Below, piece after piece: positions 1 through 7,485 of a DNA stretch of 45,418 bases. Location: positions 1 to 45,418 of the forward strand of contig CAZSRX010000031.1 of the NCBI GenBank assembly GCA_964609675.1. The letters are read 5' to 3'. Within the stretch, counting starts at the first letter, position 1. Every line of letters starts with the position of its first letter. Below the pieces are notes generated by a model. It was not told where the DNA came from and did not search any database. It was given only the letters and a program-made list of their open reading frames with translations. A program made the position numbers and the translations under genes. Origin of the DNA: CAZSRX01 sp964609675 [NCBI: uncultured Bacteroidota bacterium]. GTDB lineage: Bacteria; CLD3; SB21.

Positions 1-486
1 TTTTTCTAATGGCGGCCATTAGAAATTATTCTGTAATGACAATTCCGGGTTTAAATAAATAATGAAAATTCGTATATCTTCCGGCGCTGTTTTTTCAGGA
101 TAACATTTTTCATTTCATGCTCCTTTTTTCCCTAAGGATTCATAAATACCAGATTACGAATCAATATTGACGATTATCTTCGGTATAAATTTTCGGAAAG
201 TAATTATTTTACTTTTTTTAATACGGTAAACATCGTTTAAATCCGTGTGGATGTTAACGATAATCACTAAGCCAAATATGTAAAAGGACTCCATCTATGG
301 AATCCATAATTTTTCAACGATTACGATGTGTCTGAAATTAATTCCGGTCACTATTCTAACCAAAAAAAATTGAATGAAAATCACACGGTTCGATACATTA
401 CCAAAGGTCGGAACTATAAACCTTTTACAGTAAGCGCAATAAAGAATGCCGGCTTTAGATTGAGACCAACCGGTCGTCGCCTGAAA
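1..486. other. Left-edge intergenic stretch, no gene supported
   Basis: This AT-rich stretch lies beyond the terminator of the tonB operon. Short open frames exist on both strands at about 295-510, but they mirror each other, have no ribosome-binding site and resemble no family I know, so I do not call them. Apart from the inverted repeat at 3-25 I see no convincing promoter or RNA. The neighbouring gene to the left is outside the window. Confidence 0.6.
3..25. repeat. Perfect inverted repeat (10-bp arms, 3-nt loop)
   Basis: The arm at 3-12 pairs exactly with 16-25 around a three-base loop (cgg). No long T-run follows on either strand, so it is not a classic terminator. It may be a transcript-end stem-loop of a gene left of the window or an operator. 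The stem could extend beyond the window edge. Confidence 0.5.
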
Positions 487-520
487 CAAAAAAAAAGCCC
501 GGCACAATGACCGGGCTTTT
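487..520 (-). terminator. Rho-independent terminator of the exbB-exbD-exbD-tonB operon
   Basis: A 6-bp G+C stem (497-502 with 511-516) extends through flanking A:T pairs around an 8-nt loop. On the minus strand it is followed by about ten T residues (487-496). It starts 17 bases past the tonB stop codon, so it most likely ends that operon. A shorter T-run on the plus side could give weak bidirectional activity. Confidence 0.85.
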
Positions 521-536
521 AATAAAGTAATAATCT

Positions 537-1175
537 TTATTTTAGCTTGAAGGTGATCGGCAAAGTGATAGCCACTTTAACAGCTTTGTCGCGCTGTTTA
601 GCGGGAGTAAACTTACATTTCATCACTACATCGATGGCTGCCTGGCCAAAACCGACGTTGCCGTCTTCCTTCAATACTTCCGCTCGCAATACGTTGCCCT
701 GCTCATCAATAATGGCTTTTATGAGCACTTTACCTTCGATACCGGCTTGACGGGCTAAATCGGGATATTTAAGGTTTTTACGGATAAACTCATAACCGCC
801 TTTGAGTTCCGGGGCCGTATCATAAGCCACGAATACTTCAGCCTCTTCGGATTTTTCCTCTTTTTTGGGAGGCGGCGGAGGCGGCGGAGGAATTTCTTCC
901 AGATCTATTTCCGTGTCGTCAATGGTTTCATCGCCTAAGAGGGTTTCCGATTCGGCGGCAATAGGAATGGCCGGTCGTGAAGGTGGCGGTGAACGTTTGA
1001 TTTGCTGCGTTTGCTCAACCTTGGTAATCTCAAACTTGATGTCCAGTTTTTCTAACTCACCTTCGGAGGGAGTCCAACTGATAAAACGGATACAAAGTGT
1101 CGCAAGCAGCAAAGAAATAATAACTGATAGTTCTATCAGTTTTCGGTACTGCAATTTTAATTCATAAATTTTCAT
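537..1175 (-). CDS. tonB: TonB family energy-transducer protein
   Basis: This 212-residue protein should span the periplasm and pass energy from the ExbB/ExbD motor to outer-membrane transporters. A single N-terminal membrane anchor covers about residues 15-34. A proline-rich rigid segment follows, including eight consecutive prolines near residue 95. The C-terminal TonB domain (about 125-212) has the typical pattern around YPDLARQAGIEGKV and a final FTPAKQRDKAV-type motif. Size and layout fit small TonB proteins of FCB bacteria. It is the last gene of the operon, 84 bases after the second exbD, with an AAGGAA ribosome-binding site before the ATG and a strong terminator behind it. No TonB-dependent receptor lies nearby, so the substrate is unknown. 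Confidence 0.9.
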   Translation of the reverse strand: MKIYELKLQYRKLIELSVIISLLLATLCIRFISWTPSEGELEKLDIKFEITKVEQTQQIKRSPPPSRPAIPIAAESETLLGDETIDDTEIDLEEIPPPPPPPPKKEEKSEEAEVFVAYDTAPELKGGYEFIRKNLKYPDLARQAGIEGKVLIKAIIDEQGNVLRAEVLKEDGNVGFGQAAIDVVMKCKFTPAKQRDKAVKVAITLPITFKLK

Positions 1176-1259
1176 ATCATTTTCCTTTACCGTTTATGAG
1201 ATCATTTCGTAATACCGTTTATTGCGGCGATATTTACGAAAATAACCAAGCCGGATTTG

Positions 1260-1685
1260 TCAGTAAGCGGCCTGACTTTTTGACTTGGTGGCATAAATGA
1301 CGCGTAAAGCCCCAGCCTGCCTTAAACGGTTCTGGATTTCATTGACCAGACCCATTCGCGTATTACGGTCGATCCGCATAAAGATAATAAGTTGCACGTC
1401 TTTTTCGATTTTATCCCGGGCAATATTATAAATATCGTCCATTTGAGATATTGGATAATCGTCAAACACGATACGTTCGGTTTCATCCAGCCAGATAAAG
1501 GAAACATGCGTTTTTGAGGTCAGCTTTTCGGTTTTCCAGGCTTCTGGCATCTGAACGGGCAGGCCGGAATACTTCTTTATGACGGTAGAAACCATAAAGA
1601 ACAGCAACAGGGTAAAAATGATATCCGACATGGAAGAGCCCGGAATCGTGGCAGGTCCTCCGGGTTTTCTTTTAAATTTAGACAT
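1260..1685 (-). CDS. exbD: ExbD/TolR family biopolymer transport protein (second copy)
   Basis: This 141-residue inner-membrane protein belongs to the ExbB-ExbD-TonB proton-driven motor. It has a short basic cytoplasmic N-terminus and one membrane helix (about 20-37) carrying the conserved aspartate (Asp21, in the SSMSDIIF context). In this family that aspartate is needed for proton flow. A periplasmic domain follows. The segment after the helix, about residues 40-75, diverges from the first copy, so the two ExbD proteins are not recent duplicates. It starts 16 bases after the upstream exbD, with GGAG ahead of the ATG. Tandem exbD genes are common in FCB bacteria and may form a mixed ExbD pair in one motor. 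Confidence 0.88.
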   Translation of the reverse strand: MSKFKRKPGGPATIPGSSMSDIIFTLLLFFMVSTVIKKYSGLPVQMPEAWKTEKLTSKTHVSFIWLDETERIVFDDYPISQMDDIYNIARDKIEKDVQLIIFMRIDRNTRMGLVNEIQNRLRQAGALRVIYATKSKSQAAY

Positions 1686-1701
1686 AAAAAAACTCCAATG
1701 A

Positions 1702-2103
1702 TTACTTATCGGGTTCCGCGATGGATATCTTTTTAGCTTCGGCTTGCTTCAACTGATCCATAACCGCAATAAAGACCCGGTACGGCGTACCGCGCGTTGT
1801 CTTGACGGAAATGATCATTTTATCGTTTTTAGCGATTTTTTCCTTGACGATATCCTTTACCTGATTCATCATCCGGGGCTCTTCGTCAATAAGAATGTTC
1901 CCGGCGTCATTGATGAGGATATTGGTAATATTGGTCTGTGGAATGGCCTTCACATCGCCTTCGGGAGGCAGAGTCAGATCGATGCCTTTATCGCTACTGA
2001 TGGTCGTCACCACCAGGAAGAAGATCAGAAGCAAGAATGCTATATCAGCCATCGAACTGGTCGGAATCTCGGCTGTGTTTTTCTTTCGTTTTTCAACTAA
2101 CAT
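1702..2103 (-). CDS. exbD: ExbD/TolR family biopolymer transport protein (first copy)
   Basis: This 133-residue protein has one N-terminal membrane helix at about residues 18-38. The family aspartate (Asp20, SSMADIAF context) is present, and the periplasmic domain is typical of ExbD/TolR. With ExbB it would form the proton channel that drives TonB. It follows exbB after 52 bases, a gap that contains a perfect stem-loop (2125-2149). Its start has an AGGA-like site about eight bases upstream. Both ExbD copies here keep the membrane aspartate, so both could be functional. ExbD and TolR cannot be told apart from sequence alone, but the tonB gene at the operon end favours ExbD. Confidence 0.9.
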   Translation of the reverse strand: MLVEKRKKNTAEIPTSSMADIAFLLLIFFLVVTTISSDKGIDLTLPPEGDVKAIPQTNITNILINDAGNILIDEEPRMMNQVKDIVKEKIAKNDKMIISVKTTRGTPYRVFIAVMDQLKQAEAKKISIAEPDK

Positions 2104-2124
2104 AATTTAGCATCCTGATTTTAT

Positions 2125-2149
2125 TTTAGGGAATCGGCGATTCCCTAAA
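2125..2149 (-). other. Stem-loop between exbB and exbD
   Basis: Eleven perfectly paired bases (2125-2135 with 2139-2149) enclose a three-base loop. The stem falls inside the operon, just after the exbB stop codon, and is not followed by a T-run. It is more likely an RNA processing or stability element protecting the exbB message than a terminator. This would help make more ExbB than ExbD, as the motor stoichiometry requires. That role is inference. Confidence 0.6.
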
Positions 2150-2155
2150 TTTTGA

Positions 2156-2785
2156 TTACTTGCGTTGCTCTAATTCCACCAGAGCTTCAATCAGCATTGC
2201 AGAACTGTCTTCCATATCGACGATAAGGCGGTTAATTTTGGCCGTAAAGAAATTATGGAAGAACTGAAGAATCATGGCGGTAATGAGACCGAACAAGGTA
2301 GTCAAAAGGGCGACGCCCATACCGCGGGCCACAATCGTTGGGGAGATATCATTGGCTTTGGCGATATCCTCAAAGGCCTGGATCATGCCCTGTACCGTAC
2401 CGGTAAAACCGAGCATCGGAGCGAGCGCGATAAAAAACGCAATCCAGAGCATACCGCGTTCCAGAAAGGCCATTTCAATAGCGCCGGCGTTGACAATGGC
2501 TTTTTCCACCTGGTCAATACCGCGGTCAACCCGCATCAGACCGGCATGGAAAATGGAGGCCACGGAACCCTTGGTGCCGGAACAAATTTCCAGGGCGCGG
2601 GGTACGCCGCCTTCATCGAGGGCGTTTTTAATTCTGACCAGGAACTTCCGGGTGTTGACACCGGAACGCGTCAGCGTAATGAAACGCTCAATGCTGATCG
2701 CAAAGCCTAACACCAAGCAGCCTAAAATCGGCCACATAAACGCGCCACCGTCGATAAAATAATCAACTAATGTTTTTTCATCCAT
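2156..2785 (-). CDS. exbB: MotA/TolQ/ExbB proton channel family protein
   Basis: This is the proton-channel subunit of the TonB motor, about 209 residues. It has a first membrane helix at about residues 14-32 and a cytoplasmic region carrying the family pattern EICSGTKGS...IFHAGL. Two further helices lie near residues 110-130 and 155-180, and the second includes the conserved GMGVALLTTLFGL stretch. I chose the ATG at 2785 over an upstream TTG at 2794. The GGAGG sequence at 2796-2800 sits ten bases before the ATG but would overlap the TTG start region. It is the first gene of exbB-exbD-exbD-tonB, with its own promoter just upstream. Confidence 0.9.
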   Translation of the reverse strand: MDEKTLVDYFIDGGAFMWPILGCLVLGFAISIERFITLTRSGVNTRKFLVRIKNALDEGGVPRALEICSGTKGSVASIFHAGLMRVDRGIDQVEKAIVNAGAIEMAFLERGMLWIAFFIALAPMLGFTGTVQGMIQAFEDIAKANDISPTIVARGMGVALLTTLFGLITAMILQFFHNFFTAKINRLIVDMEDSSAMLIEALVELEQRK

Positions 2786-2876
2786 AAATAACAAGCCTCC
2801 ACTTTAGGGTTAACATGTAAAGAAGTTATATTGTGTCAATAAATATTGCCGGATTTTGTTATTTCTTTAACGGGAA

Positions 2877-2906
2877 AATATAAAAGAATTATTAAGTAAA
2901 AGTCAA
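2877..2906 (-). promoter_or_regulatory. Sigma-70-type promoter for the exbB operon
   Basis: On the minus strand TTGACT (2901-2906) is followed after 18 bases by TATATT (2877-2882); a 17-base reading gives TTATAT. It lies in the AT-rich gap between the tsaD stop and the exbB start. Transcription would begin about 85 bases before the ATG. Confidence 0.6.
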
Positions 2907-2932
2907 CAATAAAAATTATTTATTTTCCAGGC

Positions 2933-3946
2933 TTAGAGCCGTAAGGACGGATTAGGAAACAATTCCGAGTCGGATGGTATCTTGTTACGAAAGTGCAGCC
3001 AGCCGGCAATGCCCACCATGGCAGCGTTATCGGTGCAGTATTCGGGCGCAGGCACTATCAGGGTACACCCGTGCGTTTGTGTTTGTTCGGTCAGCCGCCG
3101 GCGTAAAGCGGCGTTGGCGGCAACTCCGCCGGCCAGCACTACCGTGCGATATCCGCCGGCCAGCGCGGCCCGCATCGTCTTGGCCGCTAAAACTTCCGTG
3201 ACCGCATCCTGAAACGAGGCGCAGATATCCGGCAAATGCTGGCGGATGAAGGTTTCGGGTTGGTTCTTAAATGCAGTCATTACGGCGGTTTTTAATCCGC
3301 TGAAGCTGAACATGTAATCCTCCGACCGCAGCATCGGTCTGGGAAAATCAAAGGCATCGGCTCTGCCGCTACGGCTTAACCGCTCAATCACCGGACCGCC
3401 CATCTGCGATTCCGGCGACAACAGGCCCAGCCAGCGCGCCACCTTATCGAAGCACTCGCCGGCGGCGTCATCACGAGTCTCGCCTAAAATATGGTAGCGG
3501 CCGAGGGATTGGGCTTCAACCAAAAGGGTGTGTCCGCCCGATACAATGAGCGCGATAAACGGAAATTCCAGTTCCGGATGTTCAATAAATACAGCCAAGA
3601 GATGGGCCTCAATGTGATTAACGCCGATCAACGGAATTCCATAACCGGCGGCAAGGCCTTTGGCAAAATTCAGGCCCACCATAATGCTACCCACCAGGCC
3701 CGGTCCGCGGGTGGCCGCAATCAAATTCAGATCCCCGCCGGAAACGCCGGCTTTGGCCAATACTTCCCTGAGTACCGGTACGATATACCTTTGGTGCGAG
3801 CGCGATACCAGTTCGGGAACAATACCGCCAAAGTCGTGCGTCAGCTGGGAAGAAACAATTTGAGCCAGCACCGAAGCGCCGCGCATAACAGCCATCGACG
3901 TATCATCACACGACGTCTCAACCGCGAGCAGAAGAGGTAATTCCAA
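2933..3946 (-). CDS. tsaD: tRNA N6-adenosine threonylcarbamoyltransferase TsaD
   Basis: TsaD transfers the threonylcarbamoyl group from threonylcarbamoyl-AMP to A37 of ANN-decoding tRNAs, in a complex with TsaB and TsaE. The 337-residue length is typical. Visible signatures are the N-terminal ETSCDDTS phosphate-binding motif, the metal-binding HIEAH (His111, His115), the VSGGHT loop and the C-terminal CTDNAAM motif. The start is a TTG, supported by a GGAGG eight bases upstream that lies inside the end of ybbR. Only three bases separate it from ybbR, so it is probably the last gene of dgt-ybbR-tsaD. Its partners tsaB and tsaE are about 7 kb away in another operon. Confidence 0.97.
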   Translation of the reverse strand: MELPLLLAVETSCDDTSMAVMRGASVLAQIVSSQLTHDFGGIVPELVSRSHQRYIVPVLREVLAKAGVSGGDLNLIAATRGPGLVGSIMVGLNFAKGLAAGYGIPLIGVNHIEAHLLAVFIEHPELEFPFIALIVSGGHTLLVEAQSLGRYHILGETRDDAAGECFDKVARWLGLLSPESQMGGPVIERLSRSGRADAFDFPRPMLRSEDYMFSFSGLKTAVMTAFKNQPETFIRQHLPDICASFQDAVTEVLAAKTMRAALAGGYRTVVLAGGVAANAALRRRLTEQTQTHGCTLIVPAPEYCTDNAAMVGIAGWLHFRNKIPSDSELFPNPSLRL

Positions 3947-3949
3947 ATA

Positions 3950-4891
3950 TCAGTCCTCCAGTTCAACCAGCCGGAACCGGCTCGGGGAAATCTGGCTCCA
4001 GGTAATATCCTTCGGCACTTCAATAATCAGTTGCGGCTCAGGGCGGTGGAGGGTCTTTTCCTTTTTATAATCAATGTAACCCCTGATGCTATCCTTCGGC
4101 AACGAAGCCAGATAATTGACGCCGCCGCGCAGTCGAATGGAAAAGGTTGAAGGCTGTACGACGGCACGAATGTTCGGAGGAAGGTTCAGTATTTTTATTG
4201 GCAGATTATCCATCTGAAATTCTCCCAGCGGCTGCACATTCACATTAACTTCCACTTCGTCGAGGTTATAATGCACCCGATGGTCGTCACTGGGAAGGAC
4301 TTTAAGAAAAAAGGTTTTATGGCTGTTCAAATCGCTGTAGGCGGCCGAATCCGTGGAGAGGTGGGTGATACGATCGGAATAACTCTCCGGAAATTCTGCC
4401 ATAACCGAATCGGGTTTGACCTTCAGGCCTCCAACCACCACGAATCCCGAACTGCAGGTAATACGAACGTTTGGGCGTATCGGAATTTTTTTCTTTACTA
4501 GTTTTTCGGTTTTCAGAATGAGAGAATCCGTGTAATTCACCCCGAGGATGCGGTAGGTACCTTTGGAGGGCAAATGAATATTTTCCGGATGACGGCCGGG
4601 ATAAAAAACCGAGTCATGCCGGCAATCTTCAAAGTCTAATTCGTAAACGACATCATACAGATACATCATCGCCAGCAGGTTTTTTCCCTCCGATTCAATT
4701 TGAACAGGAATGCGCTCGGGCAGGTCGGAAACCAGCACATACCCTTCCGGCACATTAATCACCTTCAACGGAATGCCTATGACTTGCCGGGTGGTAAATC
4801 CGAGCTTAACGTAAAGCCATAAGAATACGGCGATACCAAGCGCCATGATAAAATATTTCTTGTTTTTAAAAATTTCCATAGAATCAACCAT
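3950..4891 (-). CDS. YbbR-like (CdaR-type) domain protein
   Basis: This protein of about 313 residues has an N-terminal membrane helix (about residues 12-30) and then about three YbbR-like beta-rich repeats exposed outside the membrane. The first repeat contains the typical pattern of IPLKV-NVPEGY and P--I-V-IEG/ESEG. In Firmicutes such proteins (CdaR) regulate the diadenylate cyclase CdaA encoded next door. No cdaA is present here, and the neighbours are dgt and tsaD, so the partner is unknown. The start is uncertain: TTG 4894, ATG 4891 and ATG 4879 are all possible and none has a good ribosome-binding site. The ATG at 4879 keeps the whole membrane helix. Confidence 0.8.
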   Translation of the reverse strand: MVDSMEIFKNKKYFIMALGIAVFLWLYVKLGFTTRQVIGIPLKVINVPEGYVLVSDLPERIPVQIESEGKNLLAMMYLYDVVYELDFEDCRHDSVFYPGRHPENIHLPSKGTYRILGVNYTDSLILKTEKLVKKKIPIRPNVRITCSSGFVVVGGLKVKPDSVMAEFPESYSDRITHLSTDSAAYSDLNSHKTFFLKVLPSDDHRVHYNLDEVEVNVNVQPLGEFQMDNLPIKILNLPPNIRAVVQPSTFSIRLRGGVNYLASLPKDSIRGYIDYKKEKTLHRPEPQLIIEVPKDITWSQISPSRFRLVELED

Positions 4892-5087
4892 CAAACCGGT
4901 TACACGAAAACGTTGATGGACGGCGATCGTCGCTTATAGCCTGATAAAATAATTCGGCGATTGAATCCAAGGATGAATGATTCATTAAGCTACCAGGCCG
5001 CTGCCGGTCCATACCATACACAAAATTCCAAGGACAGGCATTATGGCCGCTGTCCATATAATTCATATAAAAGGTTCTGAAAATCAC
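4884..5087 (-). CDS. Small open frame between dgt and ybbR, uncertain
   Basis: A 67-codon frame begins with GTG overlapping the dgt stop by four bases and ends overlapping the ybbR start region. That is the spacing of a translationally coupled gene. The predicted peptide is rich in Cys, His, Asn, Trp and Met, has no recognisable domain and reads unlike its neighbours. Another frame over the same bases encodes a short hydrophobic stretch. It may be a decayed small gene or simply a spacer. I keep it because of the coupling geometry only. Confidence 0.25.
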   Translation of the reverse strand: MIFRTFYMNYMDSGHNACPWNFVYGMDRQRPGSLMNHSSLDSIAELFYQAISDDRRPSTFSCNRFDG

Positions 5088-6403
5088 AGTCGGGTCGTTT
5101 CAGGAATATAAATCGCTTTGTATTCTTCTACCGCGAAGCTGTCGCTCATGCTGGCGATATAATCCACCACGTGCCGGGCAAAAAGCGGGTCTTTCTGAAA
5201 TTCGCGGATTTTTTCCTGGACGGTTTTGTGCGGCCATTTGCGCAACTGGTAATCGGCGCCGAGTTTTTTAACCGTATAGCGTTCCAGGAAGCGATCGGTC
5301 ATTTGCAGCGGATTGGAATAATACGCCTTGAAGAGTTTGCGGAGTACTTTTTCGCATTTTTTATTGACGCGGTTGATTTCGAAATTGTTGCTGAGTTCCC
5401 GCTGCATGAAGGTGTCGAGTTCGTTCTGCTTGCGGTTGACATCGAGACTGAAAATGACCAGCCATTCGTCAAAGTGGTCCTGGCGCTGTTTGCGCTCGCA
5501 GAACTCTTCGATGCGTTTCAGGGTGTTCTGCACCACATCGCCGACAAGGAGCCGCACCAGCCCGCTGATGAGAATGTGTCCGTACTGCTCGGGATTGGTA
5601 AACACCAGCGACTCGATATTGCACTGGCGCTCCACGTCCTGGATAATCTTCAACTGGCGGATGTCCCGCAGACTGATGTAGTTGGCCCGGAGGGCGTCTT
5701 CGAGATCAAAGGTGCGCTGGGCGATTTTATCGGCGATGGCAGCGACCTGGCCTTCGAGGGTCAGGCACATCAGCGAATCGTAGTTGAGGTTTTCGACGTA
5801 TAAATCCGGGTAGCAATATTTTTCGGTACGGGTGCTGGTGTGTTTTAAAATGCCTTCCCGGACGGCTGAGGTCATGTTAAGGCCGTCGTAATTATATTTT
5901 TTTTCGAGTTTGTCTACCACGCGCAGACTCTGAAAATTGTGTTTGAATCCGCCCCAATCTTCGCCGGGCAGGACGCCCTCGGCGTTATCGGCGCCGCTCA
6001 GAAAAGCGTTCAGCGTGCTTTCGCCCACATCAGCAAACGGCGGCTGTCCCAGATCATGTCCCAGACTGATCGCTTCGGTCAGATCGTTATTAAGGCCCAT
6101 CGCCGTCGAGATTGTCCGGGAGACCTGAACGACCTCAACCGTGTGGGTCAGACGGCTGCGATTGTGTTCGCTGTCGCGCTCCACAAGAATTTGCCGGCGG
6201 TCGCTGAGATTGCGGAAGGCATTGGAATAAATAATCCGGTCACGGTCACGTTGAAAAGCGGTACGGTGGGGATCCTCGAGTTCTTCGTTCAGGCGGGTCT
6301 TATGCCAGTGCCGGCTCTTGCAGGCGTAAGGCGCCAGAAAGCGCTCTTCCCATTCTTCCACATATTCGCGTTTGCGCTCGAAAAAAACCGCCTCGTTATT
6401 CAT
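5084..6403 (-). CDS. dgt: dGTP triphosphohydrolase family protein (HD domain)
   Basis: This 439-residue protein matches the deoxynucleoside triphosphate triphosphohydrolase family, which cleaves dGTP and other dNTPs to the nucleoside and triphosphate. The N-terminal signature RTAFQRDRDRII and the metal site are clear: His87 (RLTHT), His116-Asp117 (GHDLG) and a later Asp in AADK-type context near residue 235. In the canonical stretch HD-G--PFGH-GE this protein reads HDLGQPPFADVGE. The position of the catalytic-dyad histidine of E. coli Dgt (His126) is therefore Asp125, while the glutamate is kept (Glu128). Activity may be altered. It is the first gene before ybbR and tsaD, separated from rpoD by a terminator. 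Confidence 0.9.
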   Translation of the reverse strand: MNNEAVFFERKREYVEEWEERFLAPYACKSRHWHKTRLNEELEDPHRTAFQRDRDRIIYSNAFRNLSDRRQILVERDSEHNRSRLTHTVEVVQVSRTISTAMGLNNDLTEAISLGHDLGQPPFADVGESTLNAFLSGADNAEGVLPGEDWGGFKHNFQSLRVVDKLEKKYNYDGLNMTSAVREGILKHTSTRTEKYCYPDLYVENLNYDSLMCLTLEGQVAAIADKIAQRTFDLEDALRANYISLRDIRQLKIIQDVERQCNIESLVFTNPEQYGHILISGLVRLLVGDVVQNTLKRIEEFCERKQRQDHFDEWLVIFSLDVNRKQNELDTFMQRELSNNFEINRVNKKCEKVLRKLFKAYYSNPLQMTDRFLERYTVKKLGADYQLRKWPHKTVQEKIREFQKDPLFARHVVDYIASMSDSFAVEEYKAIYIPETTRL

Positions 6404-6428
6404 AGTATCTTTTCAGATAGGGGTTTAA

Positions 6429-6458
6429 AGTTTAATTTATTAAAGAATATAATGTAAA
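6429..6458 (-). promoter_or_regulatory. Possible promoter for dgt-ybbR-tsaD
   Basis: TTTACA (6453-6458) and TAAACT (6429-6434) lie 18 bases apart on the minus strand, in the short gap between the rpoD terminator and the dgt start. A promoter is needed here because the upstream terminator is strong. The match is only moderate. Confidence 0.35.
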
Positions 6459-6470
6459 GATAATAAATGA

Positions 6471-6507
6471 AAAAAACAAGCCCGCTCTGATGCGGGCTTG
6501 TTTTTTT
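6471..6507. terminator. Strong bidirectional terminator after rpoD
   Basis: A perfect 15-bp stem (6471-6485 with 6492-6506) with a 6-base loop combines a G+C core with A and T tails, so either strand ends in a T-run. On the minus strand it begins about 20 bases after the rpoD stop codon. Confidence 0.9.
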
Positions 6508-6525
6508 AGCAGCTTTCGATATCGG

Positions 6526-7383
6526 TTAACCCAGATAGGATCGCAGGGACTTGCTGCGGGATTTATGCCGCAGGCGGTTAATGGCCTTTTCCTTGATCTG
6601 GCGGACGCGTTCGCGGGTCAGTTTGAATTCCTCGCCTATTTCTTCCAGAGTCAGCGAGCGTTCGATACCCAGGCCGAAATACAGCTTGATGATTTTAGCT
6701 TCCCGTTCGCTCAGGGAGGAAAGCGTATTTTCGATATCACGGCGCAGGGATTCCTGCATCAGGACGTCATCCGGCAGCGGATTGACTTTGTCCGGCACGG
6801 TATCCATCAACACGCTCTTTTCGTCTTCCTGAAGGGGCGCGTCCAGAGACAAATGGCGTTTGGAAATGCGGAGAGCGTCGGAAACGTCAAAGTCCTTTAT
6901 TTCCAGTTCATGGGCAATTTCTTCGGTGCTGGGCTCGCGCTCGAATTCCTGTTCCAGTTCATTGTAGGCTTTGCCGATTTTGTTCAGCATACCGACGCGG
7001 TTCAGCGGCAGACGGACGATACGCGAATGTTCGGCGATAGCCTGAAGGATGGACTGGCGAATCCACCACACCGCATACGATATGAATTTAAATCCCCGTG
7101 TTTCATCAAACCTTTCGGCGGCTTTCATGAGACCCAGATTTCCTTCATTAATCAGATCGCTTAAAGGTAATCCCTGATTCTGATAATCCTTGGCTACACT
7201 GACCACAAAACGGAGATTGGCTTCCACCAACTGTTTAAGAGCGCATTTATCGCCCTTTTTAATCTTTTTGGCCAGATCAATTTCTTCCTCAGGTTTTAAT
7301 AACGGTACTTTATTGATTTCTTCCAGATAGCGTTCGATAGACTGATCTTCCCGGCTATTGATGCGCATCTTAATTCGAGCCAT
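6526..7383 (-). CDS. rpoD: Primary RNA polymerase sigma factor, short RpoD/SigA type
   Basis: This 285-residue sigma factor directs core RNA polymerase to housekeeping promoters. Region 1.2 (about residues 14-45) is followed by region 2 (55-125), with the highly conserved stretch from [10 protein letters not shown] to [10 protein letters not shown]. Region 3 lies near 135-210 and region 4 near 220-280, with the helix-turn-helix [19 protein letters not shown]. Region 1.1 and the long non-conserved insert of proteobacterial RpoD are absent, as in Bacteroidota and related phyla. It is monocistronic: a promoter lies upstream and a strong terminator downstream, and AAGGAA precedes the ATG. It is very probably the main vegetative sigma factor. 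Confidence 0.95.
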   Translation of the reverse strand: MARIKMRINSREDQSIERYLEEINKVPLLKPEEEIDLAKKIKKGDKCALKQLVEANLRFVVSVAKDYQNQGLPLSDLINEGNLGLMKAAERFDETRGFKFISYAVWWIRQSILQAIAEHSRIVRLPLNRVGMLNKIGKAYNELEQEFEREPSTEEIAHELEIKDFDVSDALRISKRHLSLDAPLQEDEKSVLMDTVPDKVNPLPDDVLMQESLRRDIENTLSSLSEREAKIIKLYFGLGIERSLTLEEIGEEFKLTRERVRQIKEKAINRLRHKSRSKSLRSYLG

Positions 7384-7418
7384 ACATTTCCTTATTTTTA
7401 ATTACTGTTTGCTACCGC

Positions 7419-7447
7419 ATTATTTATGCTAAGTCTATATTTTACAA
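7419..7447 (-). promoter_or_regulatory. Probable rpoD promoter
   Basis: TTGTAA (7442-7447) and AATAAT (7419-7424) are separated by 17 bases on the minus strand. Transcription would start about 30 bases before the rpoD ATG. Confidence 0.5.
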
Positions 7448-7460
7448 TAAGCTTTTTAAA

Positions 7461-7485
7461 GCCATGCGTAGTTTAAACGCATGGC
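7461..7485. repeat. Inverted repeat upstream of the rpoD promoter
   Basis: Nine perfectly paired bases (7461-7469 with 7477-7485) enclose a 7-nt loop. On the minus strand it is followed by TTTAAAAAG, a weak T-run. It could be a weak terminator for the surE operon or for the unresolved stretch next to it, or an operator near rpoD. Confidence 0.45.

Noticed and set aside
167-190. TTGACG followed by TATAAA near the left edge
   Set aside because: The spacing is only 11 bases, too short for a promoter, and no gene follows on that strand.
295-510. Open frames of 60-70 codons on both strands
   Set aside because: They mirror each other over AT-rich sequence, have no ribosome-binding site and resemble nothing known.
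5171-5803. 210-codon plus-strand frame antisense to dgt
   Set aside because: It is a shadow of the dgt reading frame; the minus-strand protein has clear family motifs throughout.
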